Origin: Tetranychus cinnabarinus
Taxonomy: Eukaryota; Arthropoda; Arachnida; Trombidiformes; Tetranychidae
Reading direction: 5' to 3'
NCBI GenBank assembly: GCA_022266195.1
Contig: WHVY01000008.1
Coordinates: forward strand, 1,550,001 to 1,614,000
DNA: 64,000 bases
Below the pieces are notes generated by a model, which had not been told where the DNA came from, searched no databases, and was given only the letters and a program-made list of their open reading frames with translations. The position numbers were made by a program, and so were the translations under genes. This document shows positions 41,442 through 54,947 of this stretch, piece after piece; position 1 is the first letter of the stretch, and every line of letters begins with the position of its first letter.

Positions 41442-42788
41442 TTAGACAATAGCTTTGAATCCATGATCAGCAATGTGATTATTACAAGCTTGTTCCAAAT
41501 CTTCCAGGAAACGGTTCAATGTTGACTCATTAAAGTTGTTGGATTCAACAAGATTGGCAAAAGCATACATGAGCTTCATTCCATGAGTGTGAATACCCAA
41601 GTTAAGACAACTTGACTGGAACTTTTTGGCTACTTTTGAGTATGTTGAATGATTGACTAATGGTCGTCGAGTTGACATAACTTGCTTGGCATCTGAACAG
41701 TAACCATCAGAGCAGAGTTGAGAGACGATCTTTTTGATGCCTGATTCAAGGAATCGTCGACCAGCAATCAAAGTATGTAATTTTTTAGTAAGAGCAGCAG
41801 CTTCAGCGGCGTCATTTGTGCGCTTTATTTTACGCTTAAGCATCACTAAAGGAACATCTCTAGCGTTCACGGAACTTTTTGGATGTCTTCTTGGAGAGCG
41901 AATCTTACCAGCCTTTTCGCCTTGGAATTGACCTACATCTAGACTATCCAAAGACTTTTGGCCGAATTGTTGTGGATGTGAGCTTGGAGTGTTTTTCACC
42001 ACATCTCTGAATTGTTGTTCCAAGGTTTCTTTGGTTATGTCATTAGAGTCAGAGTCTTCAAGCCAAGCAACTGAAAATTCATCACCAAGACAAGTATCAA
42101 TTTTAGGGTCATCACAATAGCATGCATAGCCATACTCTTCAGAGTTGGTAGAAGAAGTAGCGTAAATGTTTATATTATCGGGTAAAATGTTTTCAAGCAT
42201 TGAACCAGATTCACAAGCTTCCAAATAAAATGTAAGTTTACCATACATTTTATTGTCATGCATGTAGACCAAAGCTTTGTTCAAATCATGTGAAGAAAGT
42301 GTATCAAATGGGAAACCAACAAGACCAGTAGCTCCGTGGTCCGAGAAGTAAATGAAAACATGGTCATTGGGTCCAGAAGTGAGTACTTTCTTACCGTTGG
42401 CAGCAAGAGCCTTGTCACCTTTGAGTACACCAAGGAAGTTTTCAGGAGTTACTTCATCACCAGTATAATCTTTTACTACACCAGCATAAACATCAGTACC
42501 ATTGGGAGCATTGAATATTTTGCCAGGGAAAGGATTCTCAGGATTATTGGCAATATCATCGTACATCATGACAATGATGTTTTCAGCAGGAACTCCATGA
42601 TTTCTCAGGACATGATAAGCATGGCAAACATTGGCTTGATGACGATAATTGTCGAATGTATTAGACCCAGCAACTAGGACAGCTTGGATATTGTAAGCAG
42701 CATTTGACTTGGGACCCAACGAATCAGCCAAAGGAGTTGAAGCTGAAAGGGTGAAAAGAATTGAGAAAATGGTTAATAATGAAAACAT
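41442..42788 (-). CDS. Legumain (asparaginyl endopeptidase, C13), full length
   Basis: 448 aa, single exon. Signal peptide MFSLLTIFSILFTLSAST. Catalytic H151 (FIYFSDHGATG) and C192 (EACESGSML). Also seen are YRHQANVCHAY, MMYDDIANNPENPFPGK and NAPNGTDVYAGV. The linker (VGQFQGEKAG, DVPLVMLKRKIKRTND) includes the Asn where the activation peptide is normally cut, followed by the activation helix and the legumain C-terminal domain with its conserved Cys (SSCLNLGIHTHGMK, LEQACNNH). Cleaves after Asn, typically in acidic lysosomal or digestive compartments; spider mites are known to carry many legumains. Paralog of 25284-26453, which lacks the processing segment. It converges on a relic of the small secreted gene. 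Confidence 0.95.
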   Translation of the reverse strand: MFSLLTIFSILFTLSASTPLADSLGPKSNAAYNIQAVLVAGSNTFDNYRHQANVCHAYHVLRNHGVPAENIIVMMYDDIANNPENPFPGKIFNAPNGTDVYAGVVKDYTGDEVTPENFLGVLKGDKALAANGKKVLTSGPNDHVFIYFSDHGATGLVGFPFDTLSSHDLNKALVYMHDNKMYGKLTFYLEACESGSMLENILPDNINIYATSSTNSEEYGYACYCDDPKIDTCLGDEFSVAWLEDSDSNDITKETLEQQFRDVVKNTPSSHPQQFGQKSLDSLDVGQFQGEKAGKIRSPRRHPKSSVNARDVPLVMLKRKIKRTNDAAEAAALTKKLHTLIAGRRFLESGIKKIVSQLCSDGYCSDAKQVMSTRRPLVNHSTYSKVAKKFQSSCLNLGIHTHGMKLMYAFANLVESNNFNESTLNRFLEDLEQACNNHIADHGFKAIV

Positions 42789-42799
42789 TATTCAGGTCT

Positions 42800-45700
42800 G
42801 GTGTTTGGTACTGTTTGATGAAAAATTGATTGGATTGGTGAATCTCTGTCATTTTTATATTGAATTTCATAGCTTATCCAGTCATACAATCCAAATCCTC
42901 ACATTAACCTTTTGCTATAAAAAAACAACCCATTATTATCAAATATAAAAATTAATATCTGTTTAATTACATAATTGTATTTCTATTATCAAGTTAATCT
43001 TGGATCCAATGATTTCAAAAATAATAATTTTGACTCACCCAACAATATATCTAATTGTGTATCTCAATCAAAATAATCAGTATCAGATTTTCTGTTTGAG
43101 CTGAAACATTTATCAAATAGATTATGTCAAAACTCATCAGGACCGTGCTGAATCAGCATATTCTTGTATTGTCAACAAAATCAAGTGATTTCAGTTCAGT
43201 TCATATATTCTGAACTTAAAACAGAATACACGTAATCATTTCAATACAAAGACAGAACAATTGGACTAAGCTGTTTTTTCTCAATTCCATTTTATTCTTT
43301 TGTCCATTCATTATGTTGTCAGATATCGTAGGCCCTGGAAAGTTATTAATTGAATATTTTTCCATGAGCGAAACGGTCTCTTAAGTTTATTCTGAAAATT
43401 AAAGTTGTACAATGAGAAACAAAGAGTAAATGCAAAATGTTTGATTTGCGAGTTAAGAGACTTGGTGAATTTTATGGACACATTTTGGTAACTTTTTGAA
43501 GCATTTTATTGCGTATCTTGTCAGGTTAATAATGCATGATAATTGTTATTCATTTCCTGAGTTTTGTGATGCATTGCAGGTGGATTTGTTTACTCATAGG
43601 TTAAATTTAAATCTATTCAGTTGTGTCATTGTTTGATCAATGTCAATTTAATCTTTGTTAGTGAACTAAAAAGTACATACAAGTATACATAAACTTGGCA
43701 TCACCCAAGGTAACAGAAATTTATCTATAAGTTTCCTCACAAATAGACTTGTAAAAACTTTGCTAATGATAAAATCTAGGTGAACAATACTGAGGCTTGG
43801 AGCTGAACAATCGAACAATGCTTGAATAAAAAAACTCGATAAATTTGAGTTGTTCGTTCTATTGGATTCGATGAAGCACATTGCATTATAAAATGAAGAT
43901 CTCTATTAAATGAATGATGACTGATCAAAATGATCAATGCAATTATATTGAATTTTTGAAATCAGCTTTATAAGTTTGGTATAATATTTTGAGCTCAAAT
44001 TGTTGAAAAGTCTGACAACATAAAATATTGTATTTAGATCAAATTGTTTCAGACTGGCCATAACAACCATTTTCGCTTGAATAGAATCATCTTTCATATG
44101 AAAAAAACAGCATTGAAAAGGGTAAAACTGGTTGACTGTAATGACCCACAGTTTTCATAACAAAAACCAGTGTTCATAAGACAAAAAATTGTCGAGTTAA
44201 AGAGTTACTCCATTTAGAGTATGTAAAGAGGATTACATTGATTTTTCAATTAATTCAATTCTAATTTTCCCTATTCATATACTGTGTATTCATTTTCTCG
44301 AGAGTTTCTGTCTGATGAAAGTAATTTCTTATCATTCGTGCATCACTTGTTGCTGTTATAAAACTGTGTGTCTTTACAGTTATCCAGTTTTACCCTTTTG
44401 ATTACTGATTTTGTCCATATGAAGTTGGTTCTATTGAAACAAAAAGGATTTTATGAAATTTTATTCATTCTTCTTATCCTTTGGTTACCATTGTAAAAAT
44501 AATTAATCATGTTTAAAATGTCCAGACATTTAACTGATAAAAATCGAAGGCTGATTGAGTACAACGTCAAGTTAATTTTAAGGAGTCATGATTGAAATCG
44601 TTACGTTAATTTAACTATCAGATGGCGGCTTTTGTTAAGAAACATCAACTTGATCAACAGTGAAAAGCTATACTTGTAACAGGCGTTTATCCTGCACGCC
44701 TGTTTACAGTCACAACTCATCAACAAAACAGCAGATCTAATTATACATAATTATTGATACTAAATCAGTGTCTGGACCAGCAAATAACTAACAACGTTGT
44801 AAGACAAAGTTGGCAACTGACAAGCCAACACTGAATTAAATCATATGAAATTATGGAACACGGAACATTGATATTGACGAAATGGATCAAATGACAAAAA
44901 CTTCCACTATCAGTTAATAAACAGTTGAATAACCTATCAATCAACAACTGAAGACTTTGGTTTTTTCCCTGTTAATTAGCAATTAAAATTTCATGTGCCT
45001 CTCAATACAAAATTAATTTCAATTTTTTCATCTTTTCCTTTTCCTTTCACATTTGTTTTTATTTTTTCATTTCTTATTATTGCTGTAAAAATCGTTAACG
45101 GACTCCTGTTGCCCTTAAAACGTTTTGCTGGTCAGTTTATTAATAATTTTAGTGAAAAGTGAAGCTCGTTAAAAGTTCATCCTTACGCATTTCAGTACAT
45201 GAGTCCTGTAAGCCGAGGACTCTTTATCAATGTTTACAAATGCAAACCAATATTGCATTAGATTCAAATTCATCTTGAATTTTTACTCAAACAGATGCTA
45301 CCTGATAGGCGAATCAATAATCTAATGCATTTGATGTAATCTTTATGCTCTATATGTTGCCTGTTAAGTGTGGTATGACAATCAAGTGATGAATTTTTGC
45401 ACCACTCACGCCATACAAGTGCCTTTATTCATCAACAATCACGCTTGAACAACAAATATTTTGCTATCAAGAAAAGTTACTTTCCCTGATTAGCAATTGT
45501 CTACCAATAGTCGGCAACAATTCCTTTAAATGTGATCAATTACTGATAACAACTTGTCTTAACAGCAATTACAGTTTTCAATTGAATCTCCAAATTCAGT
45601 AAACAATTTATGTAAACAGCGGAACTAAAAGTGAAATTCATCGCACAAGCTAGTGAAAGCGTTCAAAGCGTTTACTTGCTTCATTTACTTTACTCATTCT

Positions 45701-48700
45701 GAACACTCTTCATGATCAAATTTTCATACAAAATACTCTCCATGAACACTTGTTACGATAGTGATCGCACTTGAGCTCATCTTGAATTCATCAATAAGCA
45801 TGATTATTATAATATGATTAATTGTAAATGAATAATGAATCCAATTCATATCTTTAAGGAAACATTTCAAGGTTTCAAATGATATCAACTTTAATCCAAT
45901 ATCAATAAAACTGAATCAATTAAACACTTTAAATGTTGACTTGATGCTTCAAACAAAAGAAGCAAAATTTAAAGCTTTTAATGAAAGCCAGAAAATTCAG
46001 TTTTATTCATTAATTCTTGTCCAATTTGTATAATTTAATTTACTTTACTTTCTGTAAAAGCTTGTTTCCATCTTCATTTTTCTTGACAATTCTTTCATTA
46101 TTATTCAGTTGATCATGTTTAACGTTTATTAATCAGTGAACATGAACAGTGAACATGAAAAGATTGAATTAAACAGCAAGAGTAAAGTTAATTTTATGAA
46201 AATGGTTTGTCAAATTAACAAGTACAACTTGATTCATAGCGAAAAATGTAAGCAAAAATATGAAAAGTTATAAGCTAAAGAGGCAAAAAAAGGTTGATTT
46301 TAATCAATTAATCATTCACCTTTTAAAGCAAAGGCAAGAAGCAAGCTTTTTGTTGGCAAAAAACACACAAAAAATGGCCAAAAAACATGAAATTAATGGA
46401 AAATCTATTTACATTAACAGCAATTAAGTGCAACAAAACAAGTTACTGACAACGAGATGGTTCAACCTCAAGTTACCTGTCAATTAGCATGTAAATTGTT
46501 GAGGTGAAAAACAACTGGTCAAGAATGGGCAAACATTTGTTCCGTTGAAGAAGCAAATTTTTTGGGCAAAAGTAACAAAACGAGAAACAAAAGTTAATTC
46601 AATTGAAGTAACAACTCAATCAAAGCAGTTTCATTGAGAAACCTTTTTCATCTCAATTGAAAGTTTATTTTACAATTGAATTGACATGAACCTTCGGATT
46701 TAGGTGAGTTATGAAAATTCATTGGATTGAACAAGCTCAAGGTTCAACACGAATCATGATGAAAAAAAGTGTTCAAATTGTTTCATTCAATTTGCAACAA
46801 TTAATTTTCATTCAAATTTCGGTCAAAAATGGTCAAGTTTATGGCTTTTATTTTACGCTGAATTTCACTGAAAGTGATTTATCTACATTCAGAATGAGTA
46901 ACAATGGAAATTAACTTCGTGCTAAACTCATCATAATCAATCTTGAGAAACATTAATCAATGGTAAAAATTTAATTTTCATTTTCATCATTAAATAATCA
47001 TTTCTTCCTCAACGGCGTGATTTGATTTATCATTGAAACCACATTTTAAACCATTAACATTTCATCATTTGATTCAATTCATTGGACAACAAAAAGGAAA
47101 CAATTTTACCAGAAAAGATAATTTTTTTTGAAGAAAACATCTTTTTTGGTAAAAAAATTAACCAAATATACAAATGAAGGTAAAAATTGTTACAATTATT
47201 GGACTTTCATCGCCACTGTTCACTTGATTAATGGCTGGTTAAGTGATTAAGTTAATTAACTGACTTGCTCAGGCTAAATGATGATCAATCTTGTTAACCT
47301 TGCAAATTGTGACAATTTAGCTCATCATTAAAAACGCTTCTTTGTCAACCTGTCAACATTCAGTTTACTGATTTACTTATGATTGATTAAAGTGACATTT
47401 GTATTGAAATCCTTTCAATCTTTTTACATGTTTTTCCACTGATTGGCAAAGGTTAATTGTGACAGTTTATTAACCTTGAATCTGTAATCATTGATCTTTA
47501 ATTAACATTGGATTAAACAATAAGGTTAACTTGTTAAATCGGATTAAGACTATGAATGTTGCAGAAGGAAAATTTTGTGAATTATTGGAATTAAGGTTGA
47601 AATTGTTTGCTTAATGAAAGCTTGTTAATTAACGATTCAACTGTTGAACAATTAACTTTATCGTGACCAAGAATCAAGCCCAATGTTTACAAGAGTTGAG
47701 GGCGATTCTGTCCAGTGATGACCTTTAATGATTAACTGTTTAATCATTAAACCAGTAAATTGTTAATCATCTCTGGACATTAACTGTTAGATTGTAAAAG
47801 ATAAAACATTTTTTCATTTTTTTTTGTTACAAATAAGCGCACTTTTTATCCTTCATTATTCAATATTTTTTATATTCAAATTTCATTCTTTTTTTTCTGT
47901 TTGTTGTTGTTTCGTGAGCTACTTTCTTGGCTTCATGAATCTTCATGAACTTTGTGAGCTAATTGATTAATTGTTGGTTAAGGTTGAGATGTTCATGATA
48001 TTCAATTTAATTGAGAAGGAGATTCTGTTTGCTTTTGTTCAATCAAACCTTTCTTTTCAAATCTTTTCTTCTTTTCGCATTCTGTAAGATTGTAGACTTG
48101 ATTAGTCAGTTGGTGATGTTTTTAATTTGATTGTTGCAATTTAAATAATTGTCGCCTTTTGTGTAAGTCCACCTCTAAATTGATATAATCTGGTGAATTG
48201 GCCAAGTTCAAGTTCATCTATTTTGTTGCAAATTTATTTCAACCTTTTCATTTCAATCTGCTTTTTTTACATAACATTGTTTCTTTGATTCACCTTTCAA
48301 TGTTGAGTTGATTACATTAAGCAGTTTAATTGGCTTCAGATCATTAATGTCTGCTGATATGATTAATATTTTGCAGGTTTAAATTACCGTTAAGCCACCT
48401 GAAAATTTTGAAACATTTCTTAATCATCTTTTGTGCTCATTATTTGTTGACAAAAAAAGATGAACTCAATCAACCAAACAGACCACTTGATTGTTGCGTT
48501 GAAATTTCATATTTTTTATTAAACTCGTTGTTTAAACGGTCTCTTTCCCAATGTCCAATGTTGCAAATCAAATGACAAGGACAGATCAATAGGCACATTT
48601 CATTTGGTTTGAGTTGGTAAAGCAAATGGAAAGATTGAGTAGCTTCATAAGAAGCGATCCAAGTGCGAACTTGAGTGATATTTTATTGAAATTCTATCAG

Positions 48701-51700
48701 AGAAAATTCTTGATTTCACTGGTCAAGCCTGGTAAAATTAGCTTAAACTTGCTGTCTTTATTTGATATTTTCTTTAAAGAGATTGGCTCAAATTGCTTGC
48801 TCAATTTAACGAGATGTATCAGTTTTTGTCTCATTAACTGATACATGTGTATAAATGATCAACTTCAAATGAAAATTGTGCGTTTCTCAGTCTCGTCTGA
48901 GACATCGAAGTGAAAAATGCTCTTCAAGTAACGGTTATGAATTAGATTAGCTTGTGAATGTTGAGAAAAGTCCGATTTTCTTTCGTGAATTATGAAGAAG
49001 AAATTGTGTTCCTATAAAAATGTGTTCAACCTCTTTTTTGTTCAATACTGTTATGTACAGTTATTTGTGTCAAGTTTCAATGTTATCATATTTTCCTCCT
49101 TAACTTAGCATCTTTCTGATGCTAATGCTTTGAAAAGTATTCGAAGTCTTGCAGGTTTTCCCTGGATTTCGGTCTTTAAGCACATATCCTTGTTCCTTGT
49201 TAAACATTCATTAATCATTTGAAAATCTTATTCAAGAGAAAGATCGTATTTCAGGTCAGAAAAAATAAAATAGGCTGAGTTTGATTTCTGCCCTTAAACT
49301 TCTGCATTTACGTCAAAATTTTTTTCGGGGATTATCATTTTTCTACCTTTCATCAAATAGGTATTTTTCCGGATAACCACCGAGTATACAAGGCCTTCTG
49401 CCTTTGGTCAGCACATCAAAACCGGGATTTAGCCTGCCCGACCGGGCTCGATCTCTGCATCTCAGAGTTGTAGTTGACCCTAAGTAAACTGATCTTGCCA
49501 AGGGTCGGGCCAAGTCAAAGAGGTCAAAGAAGACTAACAATCCAAACCAAGTAAACAAATCAAACAAGATATCGTTCAACATTGCATTCGAACAAATTGA
49601 AAACTAAATTTTCGTAGTTTCATATAGATTCAATTTGATTGTTATCTAAAACCAGTTTCATGATGATTCAGGCTTACCTGTATAGCAAAGGATTTTTACA
49701 GTTTTATAAATTAATTTCAGTAATCAGTAAATCTTTGTGCTTTTAAATTGATTTTCAGTAAACTTTACATTTCGCCATTTCAATGTTAAGCATTTCGATT
49801 TCGACTCTTTGTTTAACTCAAATTTCATGAAATTTCAATGATAATTTACAAGTGAACTGTGCAAATGTGTTGATTTGTGAAATGAAAAATGAAATTAATC
49901 TTAAATAGTTGTAATTGATGCAATCACAATCTTATTTATAACCTTCAATTATTAGAGGAAAAAGTTGCTCACGTTTCAAAGGTAACATTGAATCTGTTGA
50001 TGTTCATTGCGCTTTAATTAAATGTAAATCTCGAATCATAATTTTCACTTCGATTAAAAATTTGCTGATTAATGATAATTGTTTGATCTTATCACTAAAT
50101 GACTGAACAAAACCATGTTTAAAATCACATGTTGCCCAACATTGAAGAATCGTAAACATTGATTCTAAATATCCTGAAATGAATTGTAAATGAAGTAAAG
50201 GTGAGCAAATATGATTAGACCAACACCACAAAGACATGAATAAATGTAAACTGATTAACTTATATTAACAACTGGCCCACTCAACTCCCACTAATTGCAA
50301 TTGAAGATGAAAAATCAAGGAAGAAATTAAATGTTTATTTTGCCCAAAATCAAGACCAATCATGATCATCATCATGAATTACTGCTGCTTTTGTAAATTA
50401 TCATTATGATTGTTTGAACCAATTGAATGGCTTGCAAAAAGCATCTAAATATTCAAGAACTTTATCATGATTAAAATTTTTCTTTTCTCATATTTTCTTA
50501 TTCTTTTTTCTTCTTTGGTCAGGTCAAGAGTCACCAAAGTTTGGTCAACAATCACGATTAAAACAGACACAAAAACATGATAATGATAATGATGATTACA
50601 TCTGAATTAACAATAAAACCGGAATAATGATCATGTTACCTGTTTTACCTGTTTCATCTCACAAAATGAACATCTTTTCCCATTATCATCATCAATCTGG
50701 CTAATCAATTGTAATTTACCTCGATGAAAATGTAATTGTAATTATCATCAATTGCCAATAATTATCCACTTACCATGATTAATGAACTTTTTTCATTTGC
50801 AATTTTTACTCTCATTTATCATAAACCATTTTGGCTGCAAAATTTGAAGCAACAATTTATAAATTGTTTGTTGATATTGTTTGGCAAATGTGTTATAAAT
50901 TGCTTTTTAAAATTGTTGTTTAATCGGATTACAATGAATAGTTAGCTGGAGATCAATTTGATTTCAAATGTTTAATTTGATTCCATTTTGGTTGCAAATG
51001 GTTTAGACTTGATAGTCTTAATTTAGATTTGATTTTTTAGCTTAATGTTTATTAATCTCTCTAATTGTCATTTTAATTGTGCTCATCTACAACATTTGGC
51101 GCTTTTTTATATTCAATTGTGTTACTCATTAATGGTCAACTTTTGTAACATTCATTTACCTCTTTTTTAACACGTTTAAACAAATAATTCATTTTAACAC
51201 CAATTATTATCATCATCATCATAATTAAGTTAATCATTTTTTTCAACTTGTCTGTTTGTTAAAGCAAATTCATATTTAATGGTAATCCAACTTTAATTCA
51301 TTTTTCATCTAATACTTAACTGTTGACCATTTGAACCAAAAAAGGCCCCGAAAATGAATAAATTGAAACGCAACGTTAAGAAACGTTAAGATCATTGAGT
51401 TAGACAACGATCGTTACGACTCTTAGATCAAGACAGATTCTGTCCGATAATTGTGTTCAATGAAATATCAATGTTACATCAGGAATATCAAACTTTGAAG
51501 AGGCATCTTTTGACCCACGTTACTTTTGGTAACTTTGATTTTTCAATCATTTTGACCATTAATTAACCATCAATCAATTCCTAATCCTTTCAAATGTCCA
51601 AATTGATCAAATCAAAATATAAATCAACATCAAGTTGACGTTTTCAATGGTTAAACATTTCACGTGGAAACAGGCAAACATGTAACCAGCTTGATGCTAC

Positions 51701-52590
51701 AAGAGCCACTTCTTCCCATCAAATAAAACACATCTCTTGCCTCTTAAGATTCACTCATTCATATCGATGCTAAGAGATTTAATGACAGATTTTTTATTTT
51801 TTTTTCGAGTTCTAATGGATTAAAGTTTCATCGGTTCATGTATTCATCGATTATCTCTGTAATTAAAGTTTGACGAATGAAAATCAGAAATTCCCATTAA
51901 CCCTTTAACATATGAAATTATCAAAATAAAAGGATTAAATTGCAAGTTTGAATAAAATGAGTGATTGAAAAATTGATGGCCAAATGAAGCAGAAAATTAT
52001 GATTGGAACAAAAAACACAAAATTTAATAATTGTTGATCATCAACTAAATTGCAATGTAAATTGGTTGAAATGTTGAAGTGAAGATGAAGAAAAAGATGA
52101 AACTGAAAGCGATTGAAGAAGCGGAAAAAGATTGAAATGAAATGTTCTTTCATCGTGATTATTCTGATGAGCCTTTTTGATGAGCACTTTGATGAACATT
52201 CTGATTAAAGTTGATCCAATGAAGAAACCAACCCTTTGAAAAGTTTCATCCTTATTTACTGACGATCAATTCAACCTTTTTTTATTGTAATTTTACCATT
52301 CTCTGTTCAACCTTTTTCTTGCTTTCCTTTCCTTCCTTTTACCATTGATAATCAGGTTAATGATAACATTACACCTATACTGACCATTACCAGGTAAGAA
52401 GCGCATCACTCATTAACATGATGATACTCACAATTATCACAACATGCAATATGGACAACCTCAATCTCCACCCAATGAGAAAAAAACGAAAGTGAGAAAA
52501 CACTTTCTTCCATGTTTACTCATCACCAAGTTCATCTTTATCAGACTCAATTTCACCTTAAATTCACATCTCCTTGCCCAATCAGATTGA
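42800..52590. other. Long intergenic region
   Basis: Nearly 10 kb without a supported protein gene; open frames of 60-80 codons look random. Seen within it are an 8-bp GC-rich hairpin at 44678-44704, a GC-rich structured island at 49436-49510, and ATC/ATT trinucleotide-rich patches (50360-50385, 51205-51225). No tRNA was recognised. It may hold regulatory DNA or distal exons too short to see. Confidence 0.45.
49370..49525. other. GC-rich island with RNA-like secondary structure
   Basis: Much richer in G+C than its surroundings. GCCCGACC at 49436-49443 pairs perfectly with GGTCGGGC at 49503-49510. Inside is a second hairpin, CTCTG (49453-49457) with CAGAG (49463-49467). It resembles a small structured RNA or an RNA-derived SINE, but the arms do not fit the tRNA cloverleaf and no known RNA was recognised. 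A minus-strand open frame (49343-49582) covers it but has no protein features. Confidence 0.3.
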
Positions 52591-52598
52591 CCAGTTAA

Positions 52599-52606
52599 TA
52601 TAAAAA
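52599..52606 (+). promoter_or_regulatory. Candidate TATA box of CPAP1 gene
   Basis: TATAAAAA, 122 nt before the ATG at 52721, at the expected distance for a start near 52630. Confidence 0.5.
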
Positions 52607-52720
52607 CCGATTGATATTGAAAAATTATGATCACTTTATTATTATCTCAGTGAGTGTAACCATTTGGATTTAACTATCAACATCAGTCCAACATCGAAAC
52701 ACTTGACCACTACAATCAAA

Positions 52721-54947
52721 ATGAAATCATTATTCCTCATCTTGGGTATGTGCCTCTGGACTATCGACGAGTCTTTTTACCTTTGATTTTTCGCTTAATT
52801 ACAACTTTTTTCCGTCTTTTTCAGTTCTTTTTTCATATGTTACCTTCACATTAACCAAGCCAAGAGTAAGTCAATTTACTTTTTTGTTACAAATCATTAC
52901 AATTAGAAGATGAGAAATTTCCTCTCAATTGTGATTTAATGCCAGATTATTGGCCGATTTCATGTGTTATTATTTCGTTTGATTGACAGGTTATATTCAA
53001 TAGCTTGTAAATATTGTAAAGTTGATTGAAAATGATGAGCAAGATGAAAGGTATTGCAATTGAAAATTGTTACATGAAAGGTTACATGAGAAATAAGGGA
53101 AAAAACAAGAGTTAAATTTGATTAGAATCATGATTTAAATTGGTTTTCATGTAATAAGGAAGATGTAACAGGATGATAATAAAGTTACTCGGTAACTTAT
53201 TGAGAGGTAAAATTTAAGGTGAAATTATACTCTTTTTTGGTCTCTTCTTACTGTTTTTTGTTATGCTTCTGTTTGGGCAACTCAACTGACCAGCAACAAT
53301 TAAAGTTAATTGAGGTCACCAAGTTAAAGATACACTTGATATGCAATGTGTACGTTGGATGCTTGTAAAAGCTCAAATTTAATTAACAGTCTTTTCAATT
53401 GTTTACAAATGCAAATTGATTTTCGAGCTTAATCGAAGTTTTGTAAACTTTTAAAACTCAGAAAACGTTTCTCAACTTTTCGCTTCACTTCGAAATTTTG
53501 TTCATTTCTTAAGATTCAGGAAAACTCATGAAAAACTCTTCAGAACTTTTCGAACTTTTTGGAAATTCGATAAAAATTTTCTTTGCAGTCTTTTCATATA
53601 AGATATAAGAAACTTATAAAGACTCGGAAAATATCAGACTTTTGAAAATTTTAAGCGATATTTTTACGAACTCAGTAAATCGGTTTTTGAAAGTTTTTGT
53701 AGACGAGCAGATTGTTTTCAAATTTTGTTAATAATTACGAATGGTTACAAATTCGCAGGAAACGAAACAATAAAATGCTCTGTTCTGAAAAAATCGAAGT
53801 TTCAAGTTCGACAAATTCCAAGTTTTGGAAACGTTAGTCTATCTTTTTCCTCGAAATCGATGTTGAAAAGATTTGAAATATTAATGAACCAATGAATGTG
53901 TCTTAATTTTTTGAGTTTTGAAATGAATATTTAGAGTCATGATGAAATATTCAGACATTTTTAACGGAAAATGCTAAACCTTTAATGCTAAAAAATTGAC
54001 AAATTTTTTATATTTCTTTACATTTTTGTTTGAATTTTTGAATCCATTAGATGAAGCGATCGCCATATGAACTAGCAATGGACGCTGACAAACTGTTAGC
54101 TGGACCCATCAAGGAAACCTTTTCCTGTGAAGGACTCAGATTTGGTTATTATGCTGATGTTGACAATGAATGTAAAATATTTCACATTTGCTATCCTCGA
54201 CAATTAGCTGATGGAAGTGCCATTATGGAGCATTACAGTTTCATTTGTGGAAATCAAACCGTTTTCAATCAATTCTCGCAAACCTGTTCACATCCAGATG
54301 AAGCTGTTCCCTGTGAACAATCAAGGTAAATCAATCAACTCATATTTCACACTTTAATACAATTTCATCAAAGACAGCTTTAGTTTAATTGAATCCAAGA
54401 AAAAAAGCTTTTCCACTTAAACAGATTGAATCAGTTCTTTATTTCCAACCATTCATCAAACAGCAAGTTTAACTTTCATGCAACCAATTCATGTTCAGCT
54501 CAAGTCTCACATTAAAATCAGCAAAAAAAGTAACGAGACATTTGTCAAGAGATGGCGCCACCAACAAGTTGGGCCAAAAAAAAGCGAGGCAAATTTAAAT
54601 TTTTAAGTTCTTAATTGTTCTAAGAACTGTCAATAAGAGATGGCGCTTTTTGTGTGTAACTTTTTAACTTCAAATTGAATTGCAATTTAAAAGCACTTGA
54701 ATGACAATAAGCGGGCGATTTAACTTTTTAAATTTTCATTCTAATCAAACATTTTACATTTTAAGGTCAAACTGATCAACCGTTTTAATTTGTTTTATTT
54801 TCTCTATTTTTGGACTATTTTAGAGACTTTTATTATCTCAATGAACGATATGGTGTTGAGGATGAAAACTTTCACCGAGATGAAGATGTAAATGCTTACA
54901 ATAGCATTGTATCTGAATATGGTACTAGAAAACGAGGATCGAAATAG
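52721..54947 (+). CDS. Cuticular protein analogous to peritrophin, one chitin-binding domain (CPAP1)
   Basis: Exons 52721-52745, 52825-52865, 54051-54325, 54824-54947; 465 nt, 154 aa. Exons 1-2 give the signal peptide MKSLFLILVLFSYVTFTLTK; the exon-3 ATG is internal. One CBM14/ChtBD2 domain lies at about residues 45-113 with the six-Cys pattern: FSCEGLRFGYYADVDNEC, KIFHICYP, FICGNQTVF, TCSHP, PCEQ. The aromatic YYAD and FHIC positions are those of chitin binders. The tail after the domain is acidic and ends KRGSK. CPAP1 proteins bind chitin in cuticle of trachea, joints or exoskeleton. Poly(A) signal AATAAA at 55271-55276, only about 50 nt from the stop of the convergent gene. The intron at 52866-54050 is long for this window (1185 nt). 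Confidence 0.9.
54547..54646 (+). promoter_or_regulatory. Repeated AAGAGATGGCGC motif in CPAP1 intron
   Basis: The 12-mer AAGAGATGGCGC occurs exactly at 54547-54558 and 54635-54646 inside intron 3. It resembles the YY1/Pleiohomeotic binding core (GATGGCGGC-like); a related AGATGGCGGCTTTT lies at 44620. A role in regulation is a guess. Confidence 0.3.

Noticed and set aside
49343..49582. 79-codon minus-strand frame through the GC island
   Set aside because: No recognisable domain; the RNA-like pairing explains the composition better than coding.
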